Positions 7,809 to 16,389 of a DNA stretch of 64,000 bases are shown here, piece by piece. The DNA comes from Crossiella equi. GTDB lineage: Bacteria; Actinomycetota; Actinomycetes; Mycobacteriales; Pseudonocardiaceae. Position numbers and translations under genes: made by a program. The DNA lies in contig NZ_JAGIOO010000001.1 of NCBI RefSeq assembly GCF_017876755.1, forward strand, positions 310,001 through 374,000, given 5' to 3'. The first letter of the stretch is position 1; each line of letters opens with the position of its first letter. The notes beneath the pieces are model-generated. The model saw only the letters and a list, made by a program, of their open reading frames with translations, searched no databases and had not been told where the DNA came from.

Positions 7809-9286
7809 CGGGTGGTCCCCTCGGTCTGCTGGGCGCGGACGGCGGCGGTGAGCTCGGCGAGCGTCGGGTGGCGCATCAGCAGCCGCATGCCCAGCGGCCG
7901 CCCCAGGTCCTTGCTGAGCGCGGCCATCATCCGCGCGGCGCCGAGCGAGGTGCCGCCCAGCGTGAAGAAGTTGACGTCCTCGGCGGTGCGGTCGGCGCCC
8001 GGCAGGTCGCCCGCGTACTCGGCCCAGGTCCGGCGGACGAGGTCCGCCACCTCCGTGTCCTGCTGTGCTGTCACGGGTCTCCCCTCGTCGCGGCGCCCGC
8101 CGTCCACTGTGGACAGGAGCGCGTCGTGCAGTGCCGCCGCGGTGCGCCCGGCCGCCTCGGCGGTGGTGGCGGCCCGGTCGTAGACCACCCGGGCACGCAG
8201 CACGCCCTCCTCCAGGCGCACGGCGAAAGCCAAGGGCCCCTTGGGAACCAGCTCCGGCGCGGGCCACTCCCGCGCGGGCACCCCGGCCACCGACAGCGGG
8301 GCGCGGTGGGCCAGGTCCTCGAAGACCAGCAGGGCGTCCAGCGAGCCCCGCCAGGGCACCCCGGCGGCGTGGGCGGCCTCGGTGACCACGGCCTCGAACG
8401 GTGCGGCCAGGTGTTCCAGGTCCTCGAACCAGTCGGTGCCGGACACCGACACGGCGGTGTTCATGAAGCAGCCCGCCACGGGGAAACCCCCGTCCGCGCG
8501 GCCGCCCCAGGCGTAGCCGATCGCGGTGGTCCGCTCCCCGAGTGCCCGGTGACAGGCGGCGAGCAGCAGCGGGAACAGCGTGGGACGTGCGGTCGCGCCC
8601 AGGGGCACCGGCGGGGTGTCCACCACCCCGGCCTCGCTGCCCCGGGCCCCCGCTGGTGGCGGACCGCCGGGCCTGCACAGGAAGGGACGCAGCCGCTCGC
8701 GCCAGTGCGCCAGCGCGGCCGGGCTCGCGGCCTCCTCCTCGAAGCGGGCCCGCTCGTGCACCGCGTGGGCGTACTCGGCCCAGGTGGTGGTCTGGGCGGC
8801 CGGGTCGGCGAGGGTGGCCAGGGCCAGCCGCAGCGAGGCCTCGTCCACCACGGCGTGGTCGAAGACCAGCACCAGCAGCGACCGCCCGGCACCGCGCAGC
8901 AGCCGCACGGCCAGCCCGCCCGGCAGCTGCCCGGTCTCGAAGGCCGTCAGCAGCCGGGTGACCTCGGCGGGCCAGTCCGCCTCGGCCGCCTCCACGAGGT
9001 CGGCGGTGTGCGGGGCCGAGGGGTCCTCGACCTGCACCGGGATCCCGGCGCGGAACTCGGTGCGGGTGCGCAGCGCGGGGTGCGCGGCCAGCAGCGCGGC
9101 CGCCAGCGGGCCCACCTCGACCTCACCGGCCAGCTCCAGGAACAGCGGCACGCACACCCGGGCTCCGCTGAACTGGGCCAGCAGGGCGAAGCGGCGTTGC
9201 GGGCTCAGCGCGGGCAGCACGTCCCCGTCGGCGAACCGGGCGGTGAACCGGTCGAGGTAACCGGGCCCGGACACGGTGCTGCTCAC
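7805..9286 (-). CDS. NRPS condensation-like plus PCP protein (C-PCP), degenerate His motif
   Basis: This 493-residue protein carries a condensation-like domain and then a PCP with the serine in TLGGTSLGAA (about Ser447). There is no adenylation domain, so the PCP must be loaded in trans or be an acceptor. The usual HHxxxDG motif reads DHAVVDE (about 143-149). The catalytic second histidine and the aspartate remain, the first histidine is Asp and the glycine is Glu. The GTG start at 9286 is fixed by a GTGA overlap with the preceding NRPS stop. The bond made could be an amide or a urea, but that is not visible in sequence. Confidence 0.82.
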   Translation of the reverse strand: MSSTVSGPGYLDRFTARFADGDVLPALSPQRRFALLAQFSGARVCVPLFLELAGEVEVGPLAAALLAAHPALRTRTEFRAGIPVQVEDPSAPHTADLVEAAEADWPAEVTRLLTAFETGQLPGGLAVRLLRGAGRSLLVLVFDHAVVDEASLRLALATLADPAAQTTTWAEYAHAVHERARFEEEAASPAALAHWRERLRPFLCRPGGPPPAGARGSEAGVVDTPPVPLGATARPTLFPLLLAACHRALGERTTAIGYAWGGRADGGFPVAGCFMNTAVSVSGTDWFEDLEHLAAPFEAVVTEAAHAAGVPWRGSLDALLVFEDLAHRAPLSVAGVPAREWPAPELVPKGPLAFAVRLEEGVLRARVVYDRAATTAEAAGRTAAALHDALLSTVDGGRRDEGRPVTAQQDTEVADLVRRTWAEYAGDLPGADRTAEDVNFFTLGGTSLGAARMMAALSKDLGRPLGMRLLMRHPTLAELTAAVRAQQTEGTTR

Positions 9287-12200
9287 CGGGTCGCCGTCCC
9301 GTCGGCCAGCCAGCCGCGCAACCAGGAGGCCAGTGCCCGGGGCCGGGGGTGGTCGAACACCCCGCGCAGCGGCGGCCGGGCACCGAGCTCGTCCCCGAGC
9401 CGGGCGGCCAGCTGGGCGACCAGCAGCGAGTAGCCGCCCGCGGCGAAGAAGTCGGTCTCCGGGCCGATGTCCTGGCGGCGCAGCACGGTGCGGAACACCC
9501 CGAGCGCGAGGTCCAGCATCGGATCGGCGCCCTCGACGTGGCCGACCGACTCCTCGGTACCCGCCTTGGCCGCGTGCTCGCGCAGCGCCGGGTAGTCGAC
9601 CTTGCCGTCGGCGGTGCGCGGGATGGGGTCCATCGGCACCCAGGCCGAGGGCACCGCGTGCGGGGGCAGCACCGAGGGCAGCGCGTCGGCCAGGGCGGTG
9701 ACCGCCTCCTGGCCGCTGGCCTGCACGAAGCCGACCAGCCGCGGGGTGAACCCGGACTCGTCCAGCACGACCACGCAGTCCGCGCCGCTGGTGCGCCGGG
9801 CCGCGTACTCGACCTCCTCCAGCTCCAGGCGGTAGCCGTGCAGCTTGATCTGGCGGTCGCCGCGGCCGAGGAAGCGCAGCTCGCCGTGCTGGTCCCAGTG
9901 GCCGAGGTCGCCGGAGTGGTAACAGCGGTCGGCCAGCGGGGTGGCCCGGAAGCGCAGGGCGGTCAGCTCCTCCTCGCCGACGTACCAGGCACTCACACCG
10001 GCACCGGCCAGCACGATCTCCCCGGGCACCCCGGCGGGCTGCGGCCGTCCGTCCTGGAGCACGGCGACCCCGGCACCCGGTACCGGGCGGCCGATGGGCA
10101 GCTCGCCCTCGGTGGTGCCCGCGCGGTGCTCGTGCGCGGTGGAGGTGATGGTGGCCTCGGTGACGCCGTAGGCGTTGACCACGCGGCCGCGCGGCAGGGC
10201 GGTGGCCAGCGAGTCGGCCAGCGCGGCGGGCAGGCGTTCCCCGCCCAGCACGGCCAGGCGCAGCGAGTGCGGCCGCTGGGCCAGCAGCTCCACCAGCTCC
10301 GGGCTGTTGGCCAGGTAGCTGGTGGGCAGGTTGACCACGGTCACGCCGCGGGCCAGCACCAGCGCGACCAGGTCCCGCCCGGCGGGGGCGGCGGTCGCGG
10401 GCAGCACCAGCGCGGCCCCGGCGACCAGCGCGGGCAGGGCCTCCTCGAAGAAGACGTCGAAGGCGGGGCTGGCGAACTGGAGCACCACGTCGTCCGGGCC
10501 GAGGCCGTAGGCGTGCACGCTGCCGTCCACCGAGGCGCGCAGCGCGGGCTCGGGCACGGCCACGCGCTTGGGCGTGCCGGTGGAGCCGGAGGTGCTGATC
10601 ACGTACGCGGCGGGCACCGGCGCGGCGACCGGTTCGGCCACCCGGGCGCGGTGCGGGGCGGCCGGGTTGCCGGTGGGCAGGCCGAGCCGGGACAGCGCGG
10701 GCCGCCGCTCGTCCTCGGCGAAGACCACGCGGGCGCCGAGGTCGCGCACCAGGTCGGCCACCCGGGAGTCCGGGCTGGCGGCGGGCAGCGGGGCGAAGAC
10801 CACATCCAGGTCCAGGCAGGCCAGCAGCAGGAAGATGGGCCACTGCCCGCGCGGGGCCACCGCGGCGACCACGTCGCCCCGGCGCAGGCCGAGCCCGGCC
10901 AGCGCCTGCACCCACACGTCGAGGCGGTCGGCCAGGGCGCGGTAGGACAGCACCTCGGCGCCCTGCACCAGGGCCCGCGCGGTGGGCCGGGCGACGGCGT
11001 GGGCGCGCACCGCGGCCGGGATGCCGCCCTCGGCGACCGGGGGCGCGGCCTCGGCGAAGGCCAGCACGGGCTCGTCGCCGGGACCGGTCATCGCCAGCTC
11101 GCGGACCGGGGCGTCCGGGTCGGCCAGGTAGGCGCGCAGCAGCCGCTCGTAGCGCTGGCACAGCAGCCGCACGGCCTCGCGGGTGAGGTGCTGGGCGGAG
11201 AAGTCCCACACCAGGGTCAGGCCGCCGGGGCCCTCGCCGCCGACCGCGCGGTGGCCGGGCAGCAGCACCACGTCCAGGTCGAAGCCGCGCGAGGCGGTGA
11301 AGTTGAGGCCCTCGTGCAGGTCCACGCGCAGTCCGGGCGGGGCCTGCTCGGGCAGGGCGCTGTCGTGCAGGCTGAACATGACCCGGAAGGTCGGGGTGTC
11401 GAACCGCGCGGAGCTGGCACCGGTGGCGCGCACGATCTCCGGCAGCGGCGGGCTCTGGTGGTCCAGCGCGTCGAAGAGGGCGTCCATGGTGGCGTCCACG
11501 GCGTCCTGGCCACGCCAGTCCGGCTCGTGCCGCACGCGCACCGGCAGGCTGTTGATGCACATGCCGACCATGTGCTCGAAGCGCTCGGGCCGGTTGGCCG
11601 AGGCGGTGCCGATGACCACGTCGTCCTGGCCGGAGTGCCTGCGCAGCAGCTCCCCGAACACACCGAACAGCACCGCGAACGGGGTATGCCCACGTTTGCG
11701 CGCCACGTCGGCGACCTGTTCGGTCAGCTCCGGGGGCAGCGCCTGGCGCACCTGGTCGCCCCGGTAGTCGCGGGCCCCGTCGACCTCGGTGACCAGGCCG
11801 CGGAAGGTGGCCGGACCCTCCAGCCCCGCCAGCCGGCCGCGCCAGAAGTCCAGGTCGCGGGCTACCGCCTCGCGGTGCTCGGCACCGGCCAGGTGCTCGA
11901 CGTAGTCGGTGTAGTCCACCGGTTCGGGCAGCTCCACCGGGCGGCCGGCGCTCAGCGCGGTGTAGGCGGCGAACAGGTCGCGCAGGAACACCGCGAACCC
12001 GCGGCCGTCGTGCACCAGGTGGTGCTCGCCGTGCACGAGGTGGTGGTGCTGCTCCCCCGTGCGGGCCAGCACCCAGCGCATCAGCGGTGCGCTGGTCAGG
12101 TCGTAGGGCTTGGCGGTCTGCTCGCGCAGCAGGGCCGCGAGCGCGGCCTGGGGGTCGGGCTCCTCTCGCAGGTCGACCTGCTCGAAGGGCAGCTCCACCT

Positions 12201-12426
12201 CGGGTACGACGTGCTGGCGCGGCAGCTCCGGTCCGTCACCGGTGAAGGCAAGACGGGCACCGGGGTGCCTGCGCACGACCTGCTCGACCGCCTCGACGAG
12301 CAGCGGAACCGACAGCGGACCGGTCAGCTCGATGTCGGCGACGAAGTGGTAAGCCGAGCTCGTGGGCGCCACCTGCCGGTGGAGCCACACCATCTCCTGT
12401 TGCGGAGAAAGAGGAAACACTGGCAC
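9283..12426 (-). CDS. NRPS condensation-adenylation-PCP module (C-A-PCP)
   Basis: A single 1047-residue module. The condensation domain starts almost at the N terminus (VFPLSPQQEMVWLH) and has an intact HHLVHDG motif (135-141). The adenylation domain has ISTSGSTGTPKRV (A3), NAYGVTEATIT (A5), YHSGDLGHWD (A7) and TADGKVDYP (A10). The PCP serine lies in FFAAGGYSLLVAQ (about Ser1000). My hand reading of the pocket code is D-V-E-N-V-G-A-I-T-K. The Glu at pocket position 3 could favour a basic side chain, but I do not recognise the code. The GTG at 12426 is preferred over upstream in-frame starts because homology to C domains begins there and GAAGG lies a few bases upstream. No epimerase or thioesterase domain is present. 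Confidence 0.9.
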   Translation of the reverse strand: MPVFPLSPQQEMVWLHRQVAPTSSAYHFVADIELTGPLSVPLLVEAVEQVVRRHPGARLAFTGDGPELPRQHVVPEVELPFEQVDLREEPDPQAALAALLREQTAKPYDLTSAPLMRWVLARTGEQHHHLVHGEHHLVHDGRGFAVFLRDLFAAYTALSAGRPVELPEPVDYTDYVEHLAGAEHREAVARDLDFWRGRLAGLEGPATFRGLVTEVDGARDYRGDQVRQALPPELTEQVADVARKRGHTPFAVLFGVFGELLRRHSGQDDVVIGTASANRPERFEHMVGMCINSLPVRVRHEPDWRGQDAVDATMDALFDALDHQSPPLPEIVRATGASSARFDTPTFRVMFSLHDSALPEQAPPGLRVDLHEGLNFTASRGFDLDVVLLPGHRAVGGEGPGGLTLVWDFSAQHLTREAVRLLCQRYERLLRAYLADPDAPVRELAMTGPGDEPVLAFAEAAPPVAEGGIPAAVRAHAVARPTARALVQGAEVLSYRALADRLDVWVQALAGLGLRRGDVVAAVAPRGQWPIFLLLACLDLDVVFAPLPAASPDSRVADLVRDLGARVVFAEDERRPALSRLGLPTGNPAAPHRARVAEPVAAPVPAAYVISTSGSTGTPKRVAVPEPALRASVDGSVHAYGLGPDDVVLQFASPAFDVFFEEALPALVAGAALVLPATAAPAGRDLVALVLARGVTVVNLPTSYLANSPELVELLAQRPHSLRLAVLGGERLPAALADSLATALPRGRVVNAYGVTEATITSTAHEHRAGTTEGELPIGRPVPGAGVAVLQDGRPQPAGVPGEIVLAGAGVSAWYVGEEELTALRFRATPLADRCYHSGDLGHWDQHGELRFLGRGDRQIKLHGYRLELEEVEYAARRTSGADCVVVLDESGFTPRLVGFVQASGQEAVTALADALPSVLPPHAVPSAWVPMDPIPRTADGKVDYPALREHAAKAGTEESVGHVEGADPMLDLALGVFRTVLRRQDIGPETDFFAAGGYSLLVAQLAARLGDELGARPPLRGVFDHPRPRALASWLRGWLADGTATR

Positions 12427-12577
12427 TCCGCCTTCTGCGAATCGAATTGGGACCAACCACTTCCAGCATGGGTCAGGGAGTCGGATCTGCCATCCCCACA
12501 ACTGTCAGGGTTGTCACCTGAGGACATCAGGAGGTCCTGTTGCTGACATCTTGTTCCGGCAACGGGAGCTGGTGCTG

Positions 12578-13339
12578 CTATGCGGAGAGCGCGCGAGATC
12601 TATTCGGCAAACGCATCAGGTGTTCCGGCCGCACCAGGTCGTACTTCACCGCGATGTCCACCAGCGCGTCCCGTTTGCCGCTGGACCGGCCGCCCAGCGC
12701 GGTGAACTCCCGCAGGTACGGGCGGAGCTTGGTCGAGACCAGGTAGTCGATGTGGTAGTTGACCGCGGCGCGGCTGACGTCCTCGAACCCGGGCACCGGC
12801 CGCAGCCGGTCCAGCAGGGCGGGCATGGGCGGGGCGGTGACCACCGAGGAGGCCCGCAGGCGCGGCTCGCACAGCGCGACCAGCACGAGGAAGTACTTGG
12901 CCTCCTCGTCCAGACCCGACCACGAGCCACCGCCGGGGTTGGCGCGCACGCACTCGGCCGGGGCGGCCTCCTCCGGTGGCGCGGAGAAGATCTTGATCAC
13001 GGAGAACTGCGTGACCAGCGGAATCACCAGGCGGGCGAGCTCGAACGGCACACACACGGCCTGGCGGCGCGGCCCCGCCTTCACGTACTCCCCGCCGCCC
13101 TCCAGGTTCTCCACCACGAAGGTGGCGTCGCCGGTGAGGTTGCTCAGCCGCCAGTGGTCCCCCTCGGCGGCGATCTCGCCGATCACCTGTCCCGCCTCCG
13201 ACAGCCGCACCGTCCCGCGCACGGAGGAGAAACAGACCCGCTCGCCGGGCGAGAGCCTGCGGACCGCGTCCTCGCCCTCGCCGTCGCACTGCACCAGCAC
13301 GTCATTGTGCACGTTGGCAGGAAAACGCCAATCGAACAT
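12578..13339 (-). CDS. Possible cluster-linked regulator, FHA-like N terminus and winged-helix-like C terminus
   Basis: This 253-residue protein is not firmly recognised. The N-terminal half is beta-rich, with a stretch (DHWRLSNLTGDATFVVENL) that recalls the last strands of an FHA domain. The C-terminal half (PVPGFEDVSRAAVNYHIDYLV) looks like a helix-turn-helix with a wing. That architecture would fit a pathway regulator. It is on the same strand, 151 bases upstream of the NRPS run, so it may be its first gene or a separate unit. I chose the ATG at 13339 (MFDWRF) because CTGGAG lies about 9 bases upstream. The 269 bases between it and the acetyltransferase gene are AT-richer and hold no gene that I can support. 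Confidence 0.5.
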   Translation of the reverse strand: MFDWRFPANVHNDVLVQCDGEGEDAVRRLSPGERVCFSSVRGTVRLSEAGQVIGEIAAEGDHWRLSNLTGDATFVVENLEGGGEYVKAGPRRQAVCVPFELARLVIPLVTQFSVIKIFSAPPEEAAPAECVRANPGGGSWSGLDEEAKYFLVLVALCEPRLRASSVVTAPPMPALLDRLRPVPGFEDVSRAAVNYHIDYLVSTKLRPYLREFTALGGRSSGKRDALVDIAVKYDLVRPEHLMRLPNRSRALSA

Positions 13340-13608
13340 TGCCAACTCCAGAGACCAGGCATGACAACGGTAAGAACAAAACCCGACTTGGAAACTCACT
13401 CGATCGGACCAGTGCGCATAACGGTCCTATCAATTAGATGAGCGGCGCACCAATCCAAACCGTCTCTCGTCGGTTGTCCCCATGACTACCCGACCAAAAC
13501 CGACAGCCTCAAGATGGCAGTATGTGACCTGCCCCACGGCAAAATTACCGTCGCGGGAGTACTCGATATAGGCTTGAACCGCAGTTCTCGAAATCGGTGG
13601 AAAAATGT

Positions 13609-14088
13609 TTATCCGTGGAGAACGTAGAGGTACTGGTCGGCGCCGTGCTCGACGAACTCCTCGGCCTTGACCATGCCCACGGCGGCCAGCAGCGCCACCG
13701 AGGCCGTGTTGGCCGCCTGGGTCACCGCGACCAGGCGGCGGCCCGGGTGCGCACCGGGGAACCAGGCCAGCAGCGCGGCCGCCGCCTCGCGGGCGTACCC
13801 GAGGCCCCAGTGCTCGGGCAGGAAGAGGTAGGACAGCTCGGCGTCCTCGCCCCGGCGGTCGAAGAAGAAGAACCCCACCACCGCGCCGCCGGGCAGCTCC
13901 ACCGCGATCTCCTCGCCGGTGGGCCGCCACTTCTCCCGGTAGGTCCGGACGAGCTCGGGGGCCAGCGGGCCGCCGAGGTGGCGGCGCACCTGCTCGTCGG
14001 TCCAGGTGCGCTCCAGCGCGGGCAGGTCGGCACGGGTGGCGGGACGCAGGCGCAGGCGTTCGGTCACGAGGTCAACCGGGGAGATCAT
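13609..14088 (-). CDS. GNAT-family N-acetyltransferase (RimJ/RimL type)
   Basis: A 159-residue GNAT protein beginning with the RimJ/RimL-like signature TERLRLRPATRADL. The acetyl-CoA-binding region is a variant of Q/RxxGxG/A at EHWGLGYAREAAAALLAW, followed by the strand and helix RRLVAVTQAANTASVALLAAVGM. The substrate cannot be told: such proteins acetylate ribosomal proteins, antibiotics or other amines. It stands alone on the minus strand behind the terminator of the acyl-CoA dehydrogenase gene. It lies next to the biosynthetic cluster, so a self-protection role is possible but unsupported. Confidence 0.83.
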   Translation of the reverse strand: MISPVDLVTERLRLRPATRADLPALERTWTDEQVRRHLGGPLAPELVRTYREKWRPTGEEIAVELPGGAVVGFFFFDRRGEDAELSYLFLPEHWGLGYAREAAAALLAWFPGAHPGRRLVAVTQAANTASVALLAAVGMVKAEEFVEHGADQYLYVLHG

Positions 14089-14112
14089 GAACTGATCGTG
14101 GCAAACACCGAA

Positions 14113-14141
14113 CCGCCCCGGTCCACTGGGGACCGGGGCGG
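14113..14141 (-). terminator. Intrinsic terminator after the acyl-CoA dehydrogenase operon
   Basis: A perfect 12-bp stem (CCGCCCCGGTCC paired with GGACCGGGGCGG) with a 5-base loop lies just after the stop of the acyl-CoA dehydrogenase gene and before the acetyltransferase gene. There is no long T run, as is common in actinobacterial terminators. Confidence 0.75.
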
Positions 14142-14154
14142 TGTGCGGGCTGGG

Positions 14155-15363
14155 TCAGGCGTACTTCTTGAGCTCCCGGCGCGACAGCGAGGCCAGGTGC
14201 ACCTCGTCCGGGCCGTCGGCCAGGCGCAGCGTGCGCGCCGCCGCCCAGAGGTTGGCCAGCGGGAAGTCCTGGCTCACGCCACCCGCGCCGTGGGCCTGGA
14301 TCGCCTTGTCCAGGACCCATTCCGCCATCCGCGGAGTGGCGATCTTGATGGACTGGATCTCGGTGTGGGCGCCCTTGTTGCCCACGGTGTCCATCAGCCA
14401 CGCGGTCTTGAGGATGAGCAGGCGGGCCTGCTCGATGCGCACGCGCGCCTCGCCGATCCACTCGCGGACCACGCCCTGCTCGGCGATCGGCTTGCCGAAG
14501 GCCACGCGGGTCAGGGCCCGCTTGCACATCAGCTCCAGAGCGCGCTCGGCCATGCCGACCAGGCGCATGCAGTGGTGGATGCGGCCGGGGCCCAGACGGG
14601 CCTGCGCGATGGCGAAGCCGTTGCCCTCGCCGCCGACCAGGTTCGCGGCCGGGACGCGCACGTTGGTGAACTCGATCTCGGCGTGGCCGCCGTGGTCGCC
14701 GTCGGTGTAGCCGAAGACATGCATGCCGCGCTTGATGTCCACGCCCGGGGCATCCGCCGGGACGATGATCATGCTCTGCTGCTTGTGCCGGTCGGCCTCG
14801 GGGTTGGTCTTGCCCATCACGATGAGCACCGCGCAGTCCGGGCCCATCGCGCCGGAGGACCACCACTTGCGGCCGTTGATGACGTAGTCGTCACCGTCGC
14901 GCTCGATGCGGGTGGCGATGTTGCTGGCGTCGGAGGAGGCCACGTCCGGCTCGGTCATGCAGAACGCGGAGCGGATCTGGCCACCCAGCAGCGGCTCCAG
15001 CCAGCGGCGCTTCTGCTCCTCGGTGCCGAACTCGTTGAGCAGCTCCATGTTGCCGGTGTCCGGCGCGGCGCAGTTGAGGGCCTCGGGGGCCAGGTGCGGG
15101 CTGCGGCCGGTGATCTCGGCCAGCGAGGCGTACTGCAGGTTGGTCAGGCCCGCGCCGTTCTTGCCCGGCAGGAACAGGTTCCACAGACCGCGGCGGCGGG
15201 CCTCCTCCTTGAGGTCCTCCATGACCGACGGGCGGTTCCAGGTGTCCTCCGGGGCGACCGGCTTGCCCTGCAGCTCGGCCTCGGCCGGGTAGACGTGGGA
15301 GTCCATGAACGCCAGCAGCTTCTCGCGCAGTTCGAGGGTGCGCTCATCGAGGGCGAAGTCCAT
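14155..15363 (-). CDS. Acyl-CoA dehydrogenase family flavoprotein
   Basis: This 402-residue protein spans the whole acyl-CoA dehydrogenase fold: [15 protein letters not shown] (FAD/substrate contact region), [10 protein letters not shown], and a C-terminal helical domain ([16 protein letters not shown]). It starts with MDFALDERT and has the usual length. Its start follows the stop of the kinase-like gene directly (15363/15364), so the two share a transcript. This ACAD with an APH-fold kinase and a HAD hydrolase is the set fused in eukaryotic ACAD10/ACAD11, linked there to 4-hydroxy fatty acid breakdown. A similar acyl-CoA role is plausible here. The substrate is not known. Confidence 0.93.
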   Translation of the reverse strand: MDFALDERTLELREKLLAFMDSHVYPAEAELQGKPVAPEDTWNRPSVMEDLKEEARRRGLWNLFLPGKNGAGLTNLQYASLAEITGRSPHLAPEALNCAAPDTGNMELLNEFGTEEQKRRWLEPLLGGQIRSAFCMTEPDVASSDASNIATRIERDGDDYVINGRKWWSSGAMGPDCAVLIVMGKTNPEADRHKQQSMIIVPADAPGVDIKRGMHVFGYTDGDHGGHAEIEFTNVRVPAANLVGGEGNGFAIAQARLGPGRIHHCMRLVGMAERALELMCKRALTRVAFGKPIAEQGVVREWIGEARVRIEQARLLILKTAWLMDTVGNKGAHTEIQSIKIATPRMAEWVLDKAIQAHGAGGVSQDFPLANLWAAARTLRLADGPDEVHLASLSRRELKKYA

Positions 15364-16389
15364 CTAGTTCTCCTCAGCCAGTGCGTTCAACCCGCCGCCG
15401 ATCAGCAGGGGTGAGATCTTGCCGATGTTGTCGAAGCCCGCGCCGACGGTCTTGCCGGACACGAAGCGGAAGTGGATGCCCTCGAGGATCACCGCGAGCT
15501 TGAAGAAGCTGAGCCCGACGTACCAGCCGAGCCTGCTGACGTCGCGGCCACTGCGCTGGGCGTAGAGCTCGATCTGCTCCTCGATGGTGGCCAGGCCGGG
15601 CAGGCTGTTGCTGCCGGTGATCTCGGCACCGTCACGGCCCAGGCCCTGGGAGTAGACCGCGAGCAGGCCGAGGTCGCAGAGCGGGTCGCCGAGGGTGGAC
15701 ATCTCCCAGTCCAGCACGCCGGTGATGCGCACCGGGTCCTTGCCGATGAGGGTGTTGCCCAGGCGGTAGTCGCCGTGCACGATCGCGGGCGTGCCGGAGA
15801 CCGGCACGGTGTCGGCGAGCTTGGCGTGCAGCTCGTCCACGCCGGGCAGCTCGCGGCTGCGGGAGGCGTCCAGCTGCTTCTTCCACCGCGCGACCTGGCG
15901 GGACAGGAAGCCCTCCGGGCGGCCGAAGTCGGCCAGGCCCACCGAGGCGGGGTCGACCGCGTGCAGGTCGGCCAGCACCTCGATGAGGTGGAGCGAGATC
16001 GCGCGCGCCTGCTCCGGGTTGACCCAGTGCGCGTCCTGCTGGGTGCGCAGCACCACGCCGGGCGTGCGGTCCATGACGTAGAACGGGGCGCCGAGCACGC
16101 TGTCGTCGGTGCACAGCAGGACGGTGGTGGGCACCGGCACGGCGGTGTCGCGCAGCGCGGTGATCACCCGGTGCTCGCGGCCCATGTCGTGCGCGGTGGC
16201 CAGCACGTGGCCCAGCGGCGGGCGGCGCAGCACCCATTCGTGCTTGCCGTCGGTGACCGAGTAGGTCAGGTTCGAGCGGCCGCCCGCGATGAGCTCGGCG
16301 GAGAGCTCGCCGTCGCGCAGGCCGGGGTGGCGCTCGTCCAGGTAGGCGGTCAGCTTCACCAGGTCGAGTCCGGGCAGTTCCTCGCTCAC
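15364..16389 (-). CDS. APH-fold phosphotransferase associated with acyl-CoA dehydrogenase
   Basis: A 341-residue aminoglycoside-phosphotransferase-fold kinase with the catalytic loop VHGDYRLGNTLIG and the metal-binding aspartate in GVLDWEMSTLGDPLCDLG. N-terminal GGRSNLTYSV is the nucleotide loop. Kinases of this subgroup sit beside acyl-CoA dehydrogenases and resemble the kinase part of ACAD10/11, which phosphorylates 4-hydroxyacyl-CoAs. Antibiotic phosphorylation is a less likely alternative given the neighbours. The GTG start at 16389 overlaps the HAD gene's stop (GTGA). Confidence 0.9.
   Translation of the reverse strand: MSEELPGLDLVKLTAYLDERHPGLRDGELSAELIAGGRSNLTYSVTDGKHEWVLRRPPLGHVLATAHDMGREHRVITALRDTAVPVPTTVLLCTDDSVLGAPFYVMDRTPGVVLRTQQDAHWVNPEQARAISLHLIEVLADLHAVDPASVGLADFGRPEGFLSRQVARWKKQLDASRSRELPGVDELHAKLADTVPVSGTPAIVHGDYRLGNTLIGKDPVRITGVLDWEMSTLGDPLCDLGLLAVYSQGLGRDGAEITGSNSLPGLATIEEQIELYAQRSGRDVSRLGWYVGLSFFKLAVILEGIHFRFVSGKTVGAGFDNIGKISPLLIGGGLNALAEEN

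Noticed and set aside
13609-14088. GNAT as a self-resistance gene of the nucleoside cluster
   Set aside because: It lies outside the coupled run and has general RimJ/RimL features; nothing links it to the product.
15364-16389. Aminoglycoside resistance kinase
   Set aside because: The fold is APH, but coupling to an acyl-CoA dehydrogenase and a HAD hydrolase points to the ACAD10/11-type metabolic kinase.
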